Both the position numbers and the translations under genes were made by a program. A DNA stretch of 54,197 nt, from the NCBI GenBank assembly GCA_003220495.1, contig QHSP01000044.1:1-54197 (forward strand), given 5' to 3'. Each line of letters starts with the position of its first letter. Positions within the stretch are counted from its first letter, which is position 1. The notes under the pieces were generated by a model that did not search any database, was not told where the DNA came from, and saw only the letters and a list, made by a program, of their open reading frames with translations. Origin of the DNA: Candidatus Rokuibacteriota bacterium (GTDB lineage Bacteria; Methylomirabilota; Methylomirabilia; Rokubacteriales; CSP1-6). Shown one piece after another: positions 32,296 to 43,342 of this stretch.

Positions 32296-33489
32296 ATGAG
32301 GATCCGAGCGAGCATCGCGACCGTCGCCATGGTCGCGCTGGTGGCGGCCGGCACCGCGACGCGGGGCGCGGCTCAGGACAAGACGCTCACGATCGGCGTG
32401 CTGGGGCCGCTCTCGGGCGGCGCGGCGTCGTACGGCGTCGAACTGGTGCGGGGCGCCGAGATGAGGGCCGACGAGATCAACAAGGCCGGTGGTCTGAAGG
32501 TCGGCAACGACGTCTACCACATCAAGCTCGTCAGCTACGACCACAAGGCGCTCGCCGCCGACGCCGCCACTGCCGCCAACAAGCTCGTGTTCCAGGACAA
32601 GGTGAAGTTCATCATCGGCAACGCGGTCGGCGCCACGTGCAACGCCGTGCAGACGGTGACCGAGCCCGAGAAGGTCCTGTTCTCGTTCGTGTGCTGGGGC
32701 ACGAGCAACCTCGGCCCGGACAAGCCGTACTCGTTCCGCGCCATGCTGAGCCAGTGGGAAGTGGCCGAGCCGTTCTACCGCTGGGTGAAGGAGAAGCATT
32801 CCGCCGTCAAGCGAGTGGCCCTCATCTCGCCCAACGACACCAGCGGCAAGGACACCAACACCGCGGTGGTGAAGGCCCTCAAGGGTCTCGGCTTCGAGGT
32901 CGCCGCCGACGAGTACTACGAGCGCGGCACCAAGGACTTCTATCCCATCCTCACCAAGATCCTGGCGACCAAGCCCGACATGCTCGACGTCGCGGCGGCG
33001 CCGGCCGGCGAAGGCGGGCTCATCCTGAAGCAGGCGCGCGAGCTCGGCTTCAAGGGCGCCAAGGGTTGGACCGCCGGCACCAATCCGTTCACGATCATCG
33101 GCGTCGCCGGCAAGGAAGCGGCCGAAGGCGTGTGGAGCCCGACGAACATCAACGTGAAGAGCGACTTCGTCAGCCCGACCGTGCGCCGCTTCGGCGAGGA
33201 GTACGAGAAGCGCTACAAGGAAGTGCCCGGCGTCATCGCGGTGGCCAACTACGCGGCGTTCGATGTGTTCACCAAGGCGATGCAGGACGCGCGCTCGCTC
33301 GACACCGACAAGGTCCTGGCGGCGCTGACCCAGAAACCCTTCGACACCGTGTGGGGCAAGCTGGTCCTCGGCGGCCGGGAGACGTACGGCATCGACCGGC
33401 AGTTCCTCTATCCGCTCGTCATCAGCGAGATCCGCGACGGCAAGGTGGTCGACATCGCGCAGGTGCTGCCGGCGGCCTTGAAGAAGTGA
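32296..33489 (+). CDS. livK: Liv-type ABC substrate-binding protein (system 1)
   Basis: ATG 32296 follows GAGGAGG and opens 397 residues. It has a signal peptide (IATVAMVALVAAGTATRGAAQ) and the type I periplasmic-binding fold (Peripla_BP_6): TIGVLGPLSGGAASYGVELVRGAEMRADEIN, cited in part, then FIIGNAVGATCNAVQTVTEPEKV. Such proteins bind branched-chain amino acids, but many bind aromatic acids, amides or urea. It leads an operon K-H-M-G-F followed by an acyl-CoA synthetase, which hints at an organic acid rather than leucine. Confidence 0.9.
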   Translation: MRIRASIATVAMVALVAAGTATRGAAQDKTLTIGVLGPLSGGAASYGVELVRGAEMRADEINKAGGLKVGNDVYHIKLVSYDHKALAADAATAANKLVFQDKVKFIIGNAVGATCNAVQTVTEPEKVLFSFVCWGTSNLGPDKPYSFRAMLSQWEVAEPFYRWVKEKHSAVKRVALISPNDTSGKDTNTAVVKALKGLGFEVAADEYYERGTKDFYPILTKILATKPDMLDVAAAPAGEGGLILKQARELGFKGAKGWTAGTNPFTIIGVAGKEAAEGVWSPTNINVKSDFVSPTVRRFGEEYEKRYKEVPGVIAVANYAAFDVFTKAMQDARSLDTDKVLAALTQKPFDTVWGKLVLGGRETYGIDRQFLYPLVISEIRDGKVVDIAQVLPAALKK

Positions 33490-33522
33490 GGGACACGACT
33501 CGATAAGGGCCGAGGGCGACTC

Positions 33523-34383
33523 GTGTCGAGCGAGCTCCTAGTCCAGGCGCTGCTCAACGGCTTCGGCCTGGCGATGGTCTACGTGCTGGTCGCCCTCGGC
33601 CTCACTCTCATCTTCTCGATCCTCGAGATCATCAACTTCGCCCACGGCGAGTTCTACATGCTCGGGGGCTATGTCACCTACTACGTCTACGCGCTCTCCG
33701 GCCTGAACTATTTCGCGACTCTCGTCCTGGCCATCCTCACGGTCGGGGTCGCTGGCGTGGTCGCCGAGCGGCTGATCTTCCACGATCTGCGCGGCAAAGC
33801 GCTCAACGCCTTCATCGTGTCGCTCGGGCTCCTCTGGGTCATGCAGGCCGGAGCGCAGCTCGCGTTCGGCGTGCTCGACAAGCCGGTGCCGTCCGCGTTC
33901 TCCGGCGTCGTGCGCGTCCTGGGGCTGGTCATGTCGGTCGAGCGGCTGGTGGTGACCCTCTCCGCGATCGTCCTGATCGTGGCCCTCTATCTCTTCCTGC
34001 GCTTGAGCCGGCCCGGGCGCGCCATGCGGGCCGTGGCGCAGGACCCGGACGCCGCCGCGCTCCAGGGCGTCAACATCGACGCGGTGTCCGCCCTCGGCTT
34101 CGGCGTCGGCTGCGCGCTGGCGGGAGGCGCCGGCGGTCTCCTGGCCCCGCTCTTTGCGGTGAGCCCGGCGATGGGCGCGCTGCCCGTCGTCAAGGCCTTC
34201 ATCATCATCATCGTCGGCGGCATGGGGAGCTTGCCGGGCGCCGTGCTCGGAGGCCTCCTCCTGGGCGGCGTCGAGGGGCTCGGCGCGCTCTTCATGGGAA
34301 GCGCCGCAGTGAACATCCTTGGCTTCCTGATGGTGATCGTGGTCCTACTCGTCCGGCCGCGGGGACTTGTCGGTGGAGCGTAG
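33523..34383 (+). CDS. livH: Liv-type ABC permease LivH (system 1)
   Basis: GTG 33523 opens 286 residues with about eight membrane helices of the BPD_transp_2 family. Family patterns are NGFGLAMVYVLVALGLTLIF, NFAHGEFYMLGGY and the cytoplasmic coupling region MRAVAQDPDAAALQGVN, and IIIVGGMGSLPGAVLGGLLLGG. It forms the channel with LivM. The end overlaps livM by 11 bp. Confidence 0.93.
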   Translation: MSSELLVQALLNGFGLAMVYVLVALGLTLIFSILEIINFAHGEFYMLGGYVTYYVYALSGLNYFATLVLAILTVGVAGVVAERLIFHDLRGKALNAFIVSLGLLWVMQAGAQLAFGVLDKPVPSAFSGVVRVLGLVMSVERLVVTLSAIVLIVALYLFLRLSRPGRAMRAVAQDPDAAALQGVNIDAVSALGFGVGCALAGGAGGLLAPLFAVSPAMGALPVVKAFIIIIVGGMGSLPGAVLGGLLLGGVEGLGALFMGSAAVNILGFLMVIVVLLVRPRGLVGGA

Positions 34384-35368
34384 GGCCGCCGCGCCCGTCG
34401 CCGGCGTGGGGCTGATTGCGCTGGCGGCCGCTACGCTGCCGCTGATCACACGCGACTCCTACTACCTCGACGTCGCGACCACGATCCTCATGAATCTCAC
34501 CCTGACGATGAGTTTCCGCCTTCAAGTCAGCACCGGACAGATCAACATGGCCCACATCTCCTTCATGGGAATCGGCGCCTACGCGTCGGCGCTCCTGGTG
34601 ACGCGCGTCGGGCTCTCCTTCTGGGCCACGCTCTGGCTCGGCGCGCTCGTGGCGGCGCTGCTGGCCGTCCCCATCGGCAGCGTCGCGCTGCGTGTGAGCG
34701 GCCCGTACTACTTCCTGATCACGTTCGCCTTCTCCGAAGTCGTCCGGCTCTTCTTCAACAACTTCTTCGAGGGGCTCTTCGGCGGGCCCTCGGGGCTGGT
34801 GGGGATTCCGAAGCCCGGCCGGTTGCTCGGGCTGGTCTTCGACGGCAAGCCCGCGCTCTACGGGCTGATGGCCGTGCTGTGCCTCATCGTGGTGGTCGCC
34901 CTCGTGCGGCTGGACTACTCGCGGTTCGGCCTCACGGCGGGCGCGATCCGCCAGGCCGACCTCGTGGCCGAGACCCTCGGCGTGAACGTCTTCCGCTACA
35001 AGCTGACGGCCTTCGTCCTCGGCAGCTTCGTGGCCGGGCTCGCCGGCGTCTTCTTCGCGCACTTCCGCCAGGTCCTGCACTCGAGCGATTTCGGTCTGGA
35101 GCCGATGGTGCTGCTGGTCGTCTTCACGGTGATCGGGGGCACCGGCAGCGTGTGGGGACCGGTGATCGGGACAATCGTAATGACGCTCGCTTCGGAGCTC
35201 CTGCGCGAGCTCCACCACTACGAGATCCTCGTCTTCGGCGCCGTCCTCATCCTGACGATGCTCTTCGCGCCCGAGGGACTGGTGGCGCTTTCGGGCGCGG
35301 CCCGTCGCCGGCTCCGGAGACTGCGCGGCCGGGCGCCGGCCCAGGCGGGAGCCGGCCTTGCTCCTTGA
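34373..35368 (+). CDS. livM: Liv-type ABC permease LivM (system 1)
   Basis: I choose GTG 34373 (331 residues), with GGGGA upstream; a TTG at 34367 is the alternative. There are about nine membrane helices with the family patterns GQINMAHISFMGIGAYASALL, GGPSGLVGIPKPG, and VFTVIGGTGSVWGPVIGTIV. It pairs with LivH. Its stop overlaps the start of livG by 11 bp. Confidence 0.92.
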   Translation: MERRAAAPVAGVGLIALAAATLPLITRDSYYLDVATTILMNLTLTMSFRLQVSTGQINMAHISFMGIGAYASALLVTRVGLSFWATLWLGALVAALLAVPIGSVALRVSGPYYFLITFAFSEVVRLFFNNFFEGLFGGPSGLVGIPKPGRLLGLVFDGKPALYGLMAVLCLIVVVALVRLDYSRFGLTAGAIRQADLVAETLGVNVFRYKLTAFVLGSFVAGLAGVFFAHFRQVLHSSDFGLEPMVLLVVFTVIGGTGSVWGPVIGTIVMTLASELLRELHHYEILVFGAVLILTMLFAPEGLVALSGAARRRLRRLRGRAPAQAGAGLAP

Positions 35369-36125
35369 GCTTCGAGGTGTCTCGCAGCGCTTCGGCGGCT
35401 TGCAGGCCGTCGCGGATCTCTCCATGACGGTCGCGCCCGGCTCGATTCACGGGCTCATCGGCCCCAACGGCGCCGGCAAGAGCACGGTCTTCAACCTGAT
35501 CACCGGCGTCATTCCCCTGACCGCGGGCGAGATCCTCTTCAAGCGCGAGCGCATCTCCGGGCTCCGGTCAGCGGAGATCTGCCGGCGCGGCATCGCGCGG
35601 ACGTTTCAGGCGACGGCGCTCTTCCGCGAGTACACGGTGCTCCAGAACGTGCTCGTGGGCGCCCACCGGCTGGCCGCGCCGGGGCTCGGGCCGGCGCTCC
35701 TGTGGTCCGCCTCCTATCGAGAACGCGAGCGACGGGCGCGCGAGCGCGGGCACGCGCTCCTGAAGTCGCTCGGCCTGGGAGCGGTCGCGAGCCAGGTGGC
35801 CGGTCAGCTCCCGAACCGCGACCAGAAGGCGCTGGCGCTCGCGATGGCGCTCGCCACCGGCGCCGAGCTCGTCATCCTGGACGAGCCGCTGGCCGGGCTC
35901 ACCGATCAGGAGAAGGCCGAGACGACCGCCGTCCTCAGGCGGCTTCGCGAGCAGAGCCTCACGGTGCTCCTGGTCGAGCACGACATGAAGGCGGTCATGG
36001 GAGTCTGCGACACCGTGACCGTGCTCGACCACGGCGTCCGCATCGCCGAGGGAACGCCGCGCGAGATCCAGACGAACGCGGCGGTGATCGAGGCCTACCT
36101 GGGCGCGGAGGAGCCGGGTGCTTGA
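35358..36125 (+). CDS. livG: Liv-type ABC ATPase LivG (system 1), altered signature motif
   Basis: TTG 35358 opens 255 residues. Walker A GPNGAGKST, Walker B VILDEPLAGL and the H-loop VEHDMKAVM are intact. The ABC signature expected as LSYGQ/LAYGQ is LPNRDQ here, so one of the two composite ATP sites in the LivG-LivF pair may be non-hydrolytic. It overlaps livM and livF. Confidence 0.93.
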   Translation: MLLELRGVSQRFGGLQAVADLSMTVAPGSIHGLIGPNGAGKSTVFNLITGVIPLTAGEILFKRERISGLRSAEICRRGIARTFQATALFREYTVLQNVLVGAHRLAAPGLGPALLWSASYRERERRARERGHALLKSLGLGAVASQVAGQLPNRDQKALALAMALATGAELVILDEPLAGLTDQEKAETTAVLRRLREQSLTVLLVEHDMKAVMGVCDTVTVLDHGVRIAEGTPREIQTNAAVIEAYLGAEEPGA

Positions 36126-36825
36126 GCTGACCGACCTCTCCGTCCACTACGGAAATGTCGCCGCCGTCGACGGGGTGTCGGTCACGGTGCAGGCCGGCGA
36201 GATCGTCGCGATCATCGGCCCCAACGGGGCCGGAAAGACCTCGACCCTGCGCGCGCTCTCGGGGCTCGTCCGACCGAGCGCCGGGCGGATCGTCTTCCGC
36301 GGCGTCGATATCTCGCGGTGGCGCGCGCACCGCATCGTGACGCTCGGCCTGTCGCACGCGCCGGAGGGGCGGCGACTCTTTCCGCAGATGACCGTCCTCG
36401 AGAACCTCCGGATGGGCGCTTACCGGCGCCGCGACGGCCGGGCCATCGAGCGCACGCTCGGCGAGGTCCTCGAGCGATTCCCGCGGCTGGGCGAGCGCCG
36501 GCGCCAGCTCGCCGGCACCCTCAGCGGCGGCGAGCAGCAGATGCTCACGATCGGCCGCGCGCTGATGTCGAGCCCGACCATGCTCGTGCTCGACGAGCCG
36601 TCGTTCGGGCTGGCGCCGTTGATCGTGCGCGAGATCCGGACGATCGTGGAATCGATCAACCGCGACCGAAAGGTCGCGGTGTTGTTGGTGGAACAAAACG
36701 CCCGAATGGCGCTGGCGGTCGCCGCCCGCGCGTACGTCATGGAGACCGGACGGATCGTGCTGAGCGGGCCCGCCGCGGCGCTCCGTGAGAGCCCGCACGT
36801 CAAGGCCGCCTATCTCGGCGGATGA
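36118..36825 (+). CDS. livF: Liv-type ABC ATPase LivF (system 1)
   Basis: GTG 36118 opens 235 residues with Walker A GPNGAGKTS, the canonical signature LSGGEQQ, Walker B LVLDEPSFGLAP and the H-loop VEQNARMAL. The start overlaps livG by 8 bp. It completes the transporter; the acyl-CoA synthetase follows after 22 nt. Confidence 0.93.
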   Translation: MLELTDLSVHYGNVAAVDGVSVTVQAGEIVAIIGPNGAGKTSTLRALSGLVRPSAGRIVFRGVDISRWRAHRIVTLGLSHAPEGRRLFPQMTVLENLRMGAYRRRDGRAIERTLGEVLERFPRLGERRRQLAGTLSGGEQQMLTIGRALMSSPTMLVLDEPSFGLAPLIVREIRTIVESINRDRKVAVLLVEQNARMALAVAARAYVMETGRIVLSGPAAALRESPHVKAAYLGG

Positions 36826-36847
36826 CGGGTAAGCTGGAGGCATCGCC

Positions 36848-38476
36848 ATGAAGTTCGAGACCCGGCTCACCGACGACCTCATCGCGCGATACCAGAAGTC
36901 GGGGCACTGGGGCGCGGAGACCTTCTACTCGATCCTGACCGCACGGGCCGCGGCGCATCCCGATCGAGTCGCGATCGTCGACCGCGGACGCCGCGTCACC
37001 TACGCCGAGCTCAAGACGCGGGTGGATCGCGTGGCGGCGGGTTTTGCGGCGCTCGGCATCGGCGCGAAAGACGTCGTCACGATCCAGCTGCCCAACTGGG
37101 CGGAGTTCGCCTACGTCTTCTTTGCCCTGGAACGGCTGGGCGCGGTCGCCAACCAGATCGGGCCGGACTTCCGGAGCCGCGAGGTCGACTACATCTTGCG
37201 CTTCTCGGAGAGCCGCGCCTTCGTCTGCCCGGCGAGCTTCAAGAGCTTCGACTACCTGAAGATGATCGGCGAGCTCCGACCGGGCCTGCCCGACCTCAAG
37301 GCGGTCGGCGTCCTCGGAAGCCCGGCCGCAGCCGGCGGGGCCCAGGGGCTGGTGTCACTCGACACGCTGATCGAGGACGCGACGGCCGTGGCCTCGCCGG
37401 GCGCCGGCCAGCGGGCGAACGACGTCATGCGGATGGCGTTCACCTCGGGAACGACCGGCAACCCGAAGGGCGTGATCCACAGCCACAACACCACGCTCTC
37501 GACGTGCCGCACCCTGAACGCTGACATGCGGGTCACCCCGGACGAGGTCTTCCTCATCTATCTTCCGCTCGGCCTCAACTGGGGCTACCTCACACTGGTG
37601 CAGGCGCTGATGGCCGGAGCGCGGGCGGTCCTGCTCGACCAGTTCAGCGCCCGGGCGGCCCTCGAGCTGAGCCAGCGCGAGCGCGTCACGTACATTCCCA
37701 CGGCGCCCGCGTCGATCATCGCGATGCTGAACGAGCCCGACCTCGCCCGGTTCGACCGGAGCTCGCTGCGTGTGATCATCACGGGCGGCGCCTCGTGCCC
37801 CATCGAGACCATTCGTGAGTTTCGCGCGCGGATGCACGGCCACCTGATCGAGCTCTACGGGATGCTCGAGACGGGCTTCCACACCTACACGCGGCTCGAG
37901 GACGACCCCGAGGCCGTGACCGGGACGGTCGGTACCGTCTCCGCCGGCCTCGGGCTCAGGCTGATCGACGAATCGGGGCGCGACGTGGCGGCCGGCGCCG
38001 AGGGCGAGATCGCCGCGCTCGGACCGTCCGTCCACCTCGGCTACCACAAGAATCCGTCGGCGAACGCCGAGCTCTTCACCGCCGACGGCTGGTTCCGCAC
38101 GGGCGACCTCGGGCAGTTCGACCGCGCCGGCAACGTGAAGATCGTCGGCCGGCTCAAGGAGATGATCAACCGCGGCGGCAAGAAGTTCTTTCCGAGGGAG
38201 ATCGAGGAGATCCTCTATACCCACCCGAAGATCTTGCACGCCGCCATCGTGGGCGTGCCCGATCCGCGGCTGGGCGAGCGGAACTGTCTGTGCGTGATCC
38301 CGCGCCCCGGCCAGAGGCTCACCCTCGACGAGGTCGTCGGCTATCTCAAGGACGGGGTGGCGACCTACAAGCTACCGGAGACGATCGAGGTCTTCGACGA
38401 GCTGCCGTTCACGCCGACCGGAAAGATCCAGCGCCACGTCCTCGTCCGGCGCGTGCTCGAGCGCCGGGGCCCCTAG
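36848..38476 (+). CDS. AMP-forming acyl-CoA synthetase
   Basis: The 542-residue protein (CTGGAGG ribosome site) has the adenylation P-loop AFTSGTTGNPKGV (about 197-209), LYGMLETG, GWFRTGDLG, GRLKEMINRGGKKFFPREIE (hinge) and the catalytic Lys in PTGKIQR near the end. It activates a carboxylic acid to acyl-AMP and then acyl-CoA. Similarity is to the DhbE/EntE-like and fatty or aromatic acid ligases. Its place directly after Liv system 1 suggests that it activates the acid imported by that transporter, an inference. The end overlaps the convergent gene by 4 bp. Confidence 0.9.
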   Translation: MKFETRLTDDLIARYQKSGHWGAETFYSILTARAAAHPDRVAIVDRGRRVTYAELKTRVDRVAAGFAALGIGAKDVVTIQLPNWAEFAYVFFALERLGAVANQIGPDFRSREVDYILRFSESRAFVCPASFKSFDYLKMIGELRPGLPDLKAVGVLGSPAAAGGAQGLVSLDTLIEDATAVASPGAGQRANDVMRMAFTSGTTGNPKGVIHSHNTTLSTCRTLNADMRVTPDEVFLIYLPLGLNWGYLTLVQALMAGARAVLLDQFSARAALELSQRERVTYIPTAPASIIAMLNEPDLARFDRSSLRVIITGGASCPIETIREFRARMHGHLIELYGMLETGFHTYTRLEDDPEAVTGTVGTVSAGLGLRLIDESGRDVAAGAEGEIAALGPSVHLGYHKNPSANAELFTADGWFRTGDLGQFDRAGNVKIVGRLKEMINRGGKKFFPREIEEILYTHPKILHAAIVGVPDPRLGERNCLCVIPRPGQRLTLDEVVGYLKDGVATYKLPETIEVFDELPFTPTGKIQRHVLVRRVLERRGP

Positions 38477-38853
38477 GCTTTCCCGAACCGGATGATCGTG
38501 TAGCCCAGGGCGGAAACTTCGCCCTGGCGGAGCCGCCGATCGAGCCCGCGATGCTCCCCGGCGACGCTCTGCTCTTCTTCCCGGTGGTCACCCCGGCGCC
38601 GATCGAGCATCACCTTCACGCCGCCGACACCGGCCAGCTCGCGCTGGAGGTGCTCGTAGAGGTTGGTTTCCTTGGCGCTGACCACGAGCAGGAGGCGAAC
38701 CCCGGGGAACGAGCGCGAGGGCATCCGGCTGAGGAGGTCGAGGGTGTGGCGCCGGCAGATCCCGTGAGTCTCAGCCGGGTTGTCGAGAGGCGCCCGCTCC
38801 CCCAGCGTCGCCGGCTGCCCCTCGTGCTGACACCAGGCGCAGGTGACTTTCAT
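38473..38853 (-). CDS. Zinc-ribbon protein with DRRRGDHR motif, 126 aa
   Basis: The 126-residue protein begins MKVTCAWCQHEG and has HGICRRH at about 30-36, which together give a CxxC...C..H zinc site. The middle (VRLLLVVSAKETNLYEHLQREL) looks like a small alpha/beta module, followed by VKVMLDRRRGDHREEEQ and DRRLRQ, the same basic motif as in the gene at 18317-18736. Function unknown; regulatory or signalling adaptor is possible. Its ATG overlaps the stop of a 15-codon upstream frame. Confidence 0.65.
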   Translation of the reverse strand: MKVTCAWCQHEGQPATLGERAPLDNPAETHGICRRHTLDLLSRMPSRSFPGVRLLLVVSAKETNLYEHLQRELAGVGGVKVMLDRRRGDHREEEQSVAGEHRGLDRRLRQGEVSALGYTIIRFGKA

Positions 38854-38897
38854 TTGCCGCCGCTCGCCCGTGCGCCGATCGTGTCTCGCCGTTCCAT
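38850..38897 (-). CDS. 15-residue leader frame coupled to the zinc-ribbon gene
   Basis: ATG 38897 is preceded by AGGAGAGG, the best ribosome site nearby, and opens MERRDTIGARASGGK, stopping with TGA that overlaps the next ATG as ATGA. The following gene has no good site of its own, so its translation may depend on this frame. It might instead be a chance frame whose ribosome site only serves re-initiation. Confidence 0.4.
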   Translation of the reverse strand: MERRDTIGARASGGK

Positions 38898-39052
38898 GCT
38901 GCCTCTCCTAAACATCTAAAGCACAGCGAGTGCCACCGGCTTCCGGATTTCTTCGCGCCGGGTCCTCGAAGGTTCTCGGGAACTTGCGGCGCACGCGCGA
39001 ATGGGTCCCAAGCCTGATTGGCAAAGCCTGACAATTTTGGGGCGTCCGTCAG

Positions 39053-39529
39053 TCAGGGAGCGGTCGCCGCACGACTGTTCGGCGGCGCGGTGGGTCGCTG
39101 CCGATCCCGCGCCACGGTGGCCCGCAGGAACTCGGCGACGAGTCCGGGCAAGGTTCCCGGCTCGAACGGCTTGGGAATGAATCCGATGCATCCGGCCCTC
39201 ACGAGCCGGTTCGCCTCGGCGGCCGACCCCGACGTGAACGCGACCACGGGGATTGCCCGGGTCAGCGTGTCAGACTTCAGCGCAGCGACCACCGCCAGGC
39301 CGTCCATCTCGGGCATGTGGTAGTCGACCAGGATCAGGTCGGGACGCTCGGCTCGCGTCAGCTCGAGCCCGTCGTGGCCGGTCGTGGCCTCGAGGACTCG
39401 ATGGCCGTGCACGCGCAGGAGCTCGGTGAACGTGCTCAGGACGAGCGCATCGTCGTCGATGACCAGGATCGTGAACGGGTCGGGTCTCGACGGCGCGCCG
39501 ATCCCCGGAGTCGACCTAGCGGCGCCCAG
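39053..39529 (-). CDS. Single-domain response regulator (REC), likely CTG start
   Basis: The REC domain is complete only if translation starts upstream of the GTG at 39412: residues PFTILVIDDDALVLSTF (acidic pocket) lie before it. In frame there is no ATG, GTG or TTG between 39412 and 39529, but CTG 39527-39529 has GGAGG 5 nt before it. That gives 158 residues, overlapping the kinase stop by 14 nt. The phospho-acceptor is in LILVDYHMPEMDG, with the Thr/Ser switch FTSG and Lys in IPKPF. No output domain. It probably receives phosphate from one of the two hybrid kinases upstream. Confidence 0.7.
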   Translation of the reverse strand: MGAARSTPGIGAPSRPDPFTILVIDDDALVLSTFTELLRVHGHRVLEATTGHDGLELTRAERPDLILVDYHMPEMDGLAVVAALKSDTLTRAIPVVAFTSGSAAEANRLVRAGCIGFIPKPFEPGTLPGLVAEFLRATVARDRQRPTAPPNSRAATAP

Positions 39530-41120
39530 CGGTCCCTCCGGAACGCGGATCAGTGGCCGCGTCAGCCAGCATGCGCCGGACGAGCTCTCGTACCTCGGGT
39601 AGATCGAATGGTTTCAGGAGATGCGGCGCACCTGTTCGCTCGAGAAACGCGCGCTTCTCCCGGTTGAGAATATCGCCCGTGACGAACACGATGCGACGTC
39701 GCAGCTGTGGGAATCGTCGCTCGATCTCGGCGTAGAAATGCTCGCCGTCGAGCCTGGGCATCTTGGTATCGCTGAGGACCAGATCGTACGTTCGCCGCTC
39801 GAGCATCTCGAGGGCCGTCACACCGTTGTCCGCGATCCCGACCTCGTGCCCGTCCTCCTGGAGGGCTTCGGCCAGGGTGGCGGCCAGGTCGTCCTCGTCG
39901 TCGACGATCAGGATGGTTTTGCCGGCGACCTTCGGTGACGATACGGGTGCCACGGTCTCCCCGGTCGACGCCGGACGCGCCACCACCGGCAGCTCGAGGC
40001 GGAAGGTCGCTCCGCGCCCGACCTCGCTCGCGACCGTGATGGTGCCGCCGTGCTCCTCGAGCGTGCGCCGGCAGAGCGACAGTCCGAGCCCGGTCCCCTC
40101 ACCCTGAGGCTTGGTCGTGAAGAACGGCTCGAAGATCCGCGCCTGAACCTCAGGGGGGATGCCGGGCCCAGTGTCGGCCACCTCGATGGAGACCCGAGCG
40201 GGCTCGCGCTCCACCGCGGTCGTAATCGAGAGCCGGCGCGGCGTTTCCAACGGGCGCATCGCCTGGATGGCGTTGACCACGAGGTTCACGACGACCTGGT
40301 GGATCTGGTGGCCGTCGGCCCACACAACCGGCAGGTCGTGCGCGAGGGTCAGCACGACCGCGACGTTGCTGGTGCGCAGATCGTAGCCGAGCAGCTCGAC
40401 GGCCTCCTGGACGATCAGATTCAGCCCCACGTCGCCCCGCTCGGGCGGCTGCTGACGGGCCAGCGCGAGGAAGTTCCGGACGATACGCGCGCACCGGTCC
40501 GCGCCCGCGAGAATCTTTTCGGCGCGCTGGATCAAGGCGGGGTCTTGGGCCCCGCCGCGGAGCAGATGAGCCTGCCCCATCACGATCGCGAGCGGATTGT
40601 TGAGCTCGTGGGCCACGCCCGCGAGCAAGGAGCCCATCGTCGCCACCTTCTCGCTCTGCACCAGGCGCTGCGTCCGCTCGGCGATGATCTGCTCGAGCGC
40701 GCGGTTGTGGCGCTCGAGATCGAGGTAGAGGCTGCGCGTGTCCAGGAGGTTCTGGATCCGCAGCATGACCTCGAGGCGGTCGAAAGGCTTGGTCAGGAAA
40801 TCCTTGGCGCCGGCCTCGAGGGCGCGCTTCTTCGCCTCGCTGGTCGCGTCGGCCGTGAGGACCAGGATCGGCAGGAAGACGTCCTCGGGAATGTGCAGCT
40901 GCTGGATTACGGCGATCCCGTCCAGGTGCGGCATCATCAGATCGAGCAGGATGAGATCGGGCGAGAACTCGCCGTAGAGGGTCAAGACTTGTCGAGGATC
41001 CGTGGTGCTCTTGACCTGACGGTAACCGGCCTCCGCCAGCATGCGCTCGAGGAGCCGCACGTTCGCCGGCTCATCGTCGACGACGAGAATACGGACCCGG
41101 GTCGGGTCGGCTTTGCCCAT
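39516..41120 (-). CDS. Hybrid histidine kinase REC-HisKA-HATPase-REC
   Basis: ATG 41120 opens 534 residues. Order: REC1 (ILVVDDEPANVRLL, LILLDLMMPHLDG, TKPFD) at about 9-130, a coiled linker, HisKA with VAHELNNPLAIVMGQ (phospho-His), HATPase with NLVVNAIQA, DTGPGIPPE and GTGLGLSL, and REC2 (ILIVDDEDDLAATL, LVLSDTKMPRLDG). It is cytoplasmic and probably takes phosphate or input through REC1. It begins 2 nt after the membrane kinase gene and overlaps the REC gene, giving a three-protein relay. Confidence 0.92.
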   Translation of the reverse strand: MGKADPTRVRILVVDDEPANVRLLERMLAEAGYRQVKSTTDPRQVLTLYGEFSPDLILLDLMMPHLDGIAVIQQLHIPEDVFLPILVLTADATSEAKKRALEAGAKDFLTKPFDRLEVMLRIQNLLDTRSLYLDLERHNRALEQIIAERTQRLVQSEKVATMGSLLAGVAHELNNPLAIVMGQAHLLRGGAQDPALIQRAEKILAGADRCARIVRNFLALARQQPPERGDVGLNLIVQEAVELLGYDLRTSNVAVVLTLAHDLPVVWADGHQIHQVVVNLVVNAIQAMRPLETPRRLSITTAVEREPARVSIEVADTGPGIPPEVQARIFEPFFTTKPQGEGTGLGLSLCRRTLEEHGGTITVASEVGRGATFRLELPVVARPASTGETVAPVSSPKVAGKTILIVDDEDDLAATLAEALQEDGHEVGIADNGVTALEMLERRTYDLVLSDTKMPRLDGEHFYAEIERRFPQLRRRIVFVTGDILNREKRAFLERTGAPHLLKPFDLPEVRELVRRMLADAATDPRSGGTAGRR

Positions 41121-41122
41121 GG

Positions 41123-43180
<2,058 letters not shown>

Positions 43181-43284
43181 GTGACCCCCAAAACAGAGCC
43201 ATGCGGGCAAAATGGGGCAATTCCAGTAGTATCAGAGCCTATTTGTTCGCCAAATCGATCTTTTTGACCGATTGAAGGGCAGGC

Positions 43285-43306
43285 GGCGAGCGCGAGGCCG
43301 CTCGCC
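43285..43306. terminator. GC hairpin between the FadB-type gene and the kinase operon
   Basis: GGCGAGCG/CGCTCGCC (8 bp) with a 6-nt loop lies 36 nt after the FadB-type stop at 43343 on the minus strand. No clear U-run follows on that strand, so intrinsic termination is only possible. The rest of the gap (43181-43284) is AT-richer than its surroundings and probably holds the kinase promoter. Confidence 0.35.
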
Positions 43307-43342
43307 CAAGAATTTCCAGAGGTTAGGGGTCTCTAGCCCGGG

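Noticed and set aside
35400-35420. CTTGCAGGCCGTCGCGG in livG as a sixth copy of the dispersed element
   Set aside because: It codes for a normal LivG segment (LQAVADL) and the similarity stops after 15 nt.
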